Source: DASPSR01 sp035498715 (GTDB lineage Bacteria; Nitrospirota; UBA9217). Taken from it: 5,951 bases of DNA. The translations under genes and the position numbers were made by a program. The stretch lies in NCBI GenBank assembly GCA_035498715.1, contig DATJZV010000012.1, forward strand, positions 1 through 5,951. Direction: 5' to 3'. The notes beneath the pieces are model-generated. The model was not told where the DNA came from, ran no database searches, and was given only the letters and a program-made list of their open reading frames with translations. Shown here piece by piece: positions 4,858 through 5,951 of the stretch (positions are counted from its first letter, which is position 1; every line of letters begins with the position of its first letter).

Positions 4858-5951
4858 ATGAACCAAAATGACTCGTTTTTCAACCTGTATAACCATAACT
4901 TTGCCCGTGTCGCCGTGGGGATTCCTGAACTGCGTGTTGCGGACCCCGCCTTCAATGCAGCCGCTACCATCGAAATGATGAGACGGGCCGCGGAGACCCG
5001 CGCACTGCTCGTTACCTTCCCTGAACTCGGCCTTTCCGCCTATTCCTGCGACGACCTCTTCCATCAGCATGCTCTCCTGGAGGGCAGCCTTGATGCCCTG
5101 GCCAAGGTCCTGGAAGCATCCGTCACTATTCCAGTTATAACGGCGGTGGGACTCCCCCTGCAGGTTGACGGCTTCCTCTTCAACTGCGGAGCGGTTATCC
5201 ATGGCGGACGTCTTCTGGGGATCGCGCCCAAGAGCTATCTCCCCAATTACAGGGAATTCTACGAACTGCGCCAGTTTACACCGGCGGATGTTGCAATTAG
5301 GAAGAGTATTGATCTCCTCGGCAGGCGCGACATCCCCTTCGGCAACCGCCTCCTGTTTCAGGTTGAAGAACAGCCACTCTTCACCTTCTTCGTGGAGATC
5401 TGCGAGGACCTATGGGTGCCGGTCCCTCCCTCTTCCTATGCCGCCCTGGCCGGCGCGACCATACTCATCAACCAGTCCGCCTCCAATGTCACGGTGGGGA
5501 AGGCCGACTACCGGCGGCAGCTGGTGGCCAATCAGTCTGGACGTTGCCTCGGCGCTTATGCATACAGCGCCGCTGGCTTCGGGGAGTCCACGACGGATCT
5601 TGCCTGGGACGGACACGGCATGATCTACGAGAACGGCGTCCATGTCGCTGAGACCAGGCGCTTTTGCGGTGAAGCTCAGCTTATCACGGGGGATATCGAC
5701 CTGGACCGTCTGTCCCAGGAACGGATGCGTCAGAACAGTTTCAGCCAGTCGGTGCGCAGTCACCGCGAAATTCTCTCGGAATTCCGCACGGTCCGCTTTC
5801 CGGCCAACATACCACGCGCCGGTATGCTTCTTCCCGGCCGTTCATACGATCGATTCCCCTATGTGCCGGGTGACCCAGCGAAGCAGGACGAGCGGTGTCG
5901 CGAGGTCTACGAGATACAGGTGCAGGGATTGACGAAGAGGCTTCGCTCCAC
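4858..5951 (+). CDS. nadE: Glutamine-dependent NAD+ synthetase, N-terminal part (3' end outside window)
   Basis: The 364 residues present are the nitrilase-type glutaminase domain and the start of the linker to the synthetase domain. NadE makes NAD+ from deamido-NAD+ and ATP in the cytosol; this domain hydrolyses glutamine and channels the ammonia. The Glu-Lys-Cys triad is visible at Glu56 (FPELGLSAYSCDDLF), Lys125 (PKSYLPNYREFYELRQF) and Cys182 (VEICEDLWVP), close to the spacing of the M. tuberculosis enzyme. DYRRQLVANQSGRC and DGHGMIYENG are also typical. The frame has no stop before the window ends. The family is about 650-700 residues, so roughly half is missing, including the SGGxDS ATP-binding motif of the synthetase domain. 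ATG 4858 has AAAGGA (4843-4848) nine bases upstream. It sits 82 bases after the PafA/Dop gene on the same strand. Its link to pupylation is probably only positional. Confidence 0.93.
   Translation, partial: MNQNDSFFNLYNHNFARVAVGIPELRVADPAFNAAATIEMMRRAAETRALLVTFPELGLSAYSCDDLFHQHALLEGSLDALAKVLEASVTIPVITAVGLPLQVDGFLFNCGAVIHGGRLLGIAPKSYLPNYREFYELRQFTPADVAIRKSIDLLGRRDIPFGNRLLFQVEEQPLFTFFVEICEDLWVPVPPSSYAALAGATILINQSASNVTVGKADYRRQLVANQSGRCLGAYAYSAAGFGESTTDLAWDGHGMIYENGVHVAETRRFCGEAQLITGDIDLDRLSQERMRQNSFSQSVRSHREILSEFRTVRFPANIPRAGMLLPGRSYDRFPYVPGDPAKQDERCREVYEIQVQGLTKRLRS

Noticed and set aside
5165..5932. Several short + and - strand frames within nadE
   Set aside because: The frame from 4858 gives a continuous nitrilase domain with all three catalytic residues, and the others are low-complexity shadows.

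Overview
The window carries a compact, non-actinobacterial-looking pupylation locus. This is the bacterial analogue of ubiquitin tagging: a proteasome-type AAA ATPase (ARC/Mpa family), the small modifier Pup, and one Pup ligase/deamidase-family enzyme (PafA/Dop). All genes I accept lie on the + strand. In order they are the 3' end of a tetratricopeptide-repeat (TPR) gene (1-759, 5' end outside the window), a DUF190 (PII-like fold) gene (756-1139), the ATPase (1235-3001, possible earlier start at 1133), pup (2994-3182), the PafA/Dop-family gene (3255-4775, TTG start), and the 5' part of a glutamine-dependent NAD+ synthetase gene, nadE (4858-5951, 3' end outside the window).

Organism: moderate GC, tandem 34-residue TPR units with the phrase 'GRAEVLKEMGR.xEALAAYdETI', and the two-domain glutaminase/NAD synthetase type suggest a Gram-negative anaerobe of the Desulfuromonadales/Geobacter kind. 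This is recognition by eye, not a database result. Pup systems are best known from Actinobacteria and are scattered in a few other lineages. The divergence here (basic Pup N terminus, Pup ending Ala-Gly-Glu, a mosaic PafA/Dop, an ATPase without the C-terminal QYL tail) fits a non-actinobacterial source.

How the genes work together: PafA-type enzymes use ATP to join the C-terminal glutamate of Pup to substrate lysines, and Dop-type enzymes remove Pup. ARC/Mpa hexamers bind the Pup coiled-coil region with their own coiled coils and unfold the tagged protein. The ATPase and pup overlap by 8 bases and probably form a translationally coupled unit. The PafA/Dop gene follows after 72 bases with its own ribosome binding site. 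No 20S proteasome subunit gene (prcA/prcB) is present, and the ATPase lacks the gate-opening tail. The locus may therefore serve a proteasome-independent pupylation pathway, or the core and a second PafA/Dop paralogue may lie elsewhere. TPR, DUF190 and nadE have no evident mechanistic link to pupylation.

Non-coding structure: a possible hairpin (3204-3243) covers the ribosome binding site of the PafA/Dop gene, and an imperfect 12-bp inverted repeat (4766-4777 / 4828-4840) brackets the PafA/Dop-nadE gap. I saw no tRNA, rRNA, CRISPR, insertion sequence or classic U-tract terminator. There is no gene-free stretch longer than 300 bases.
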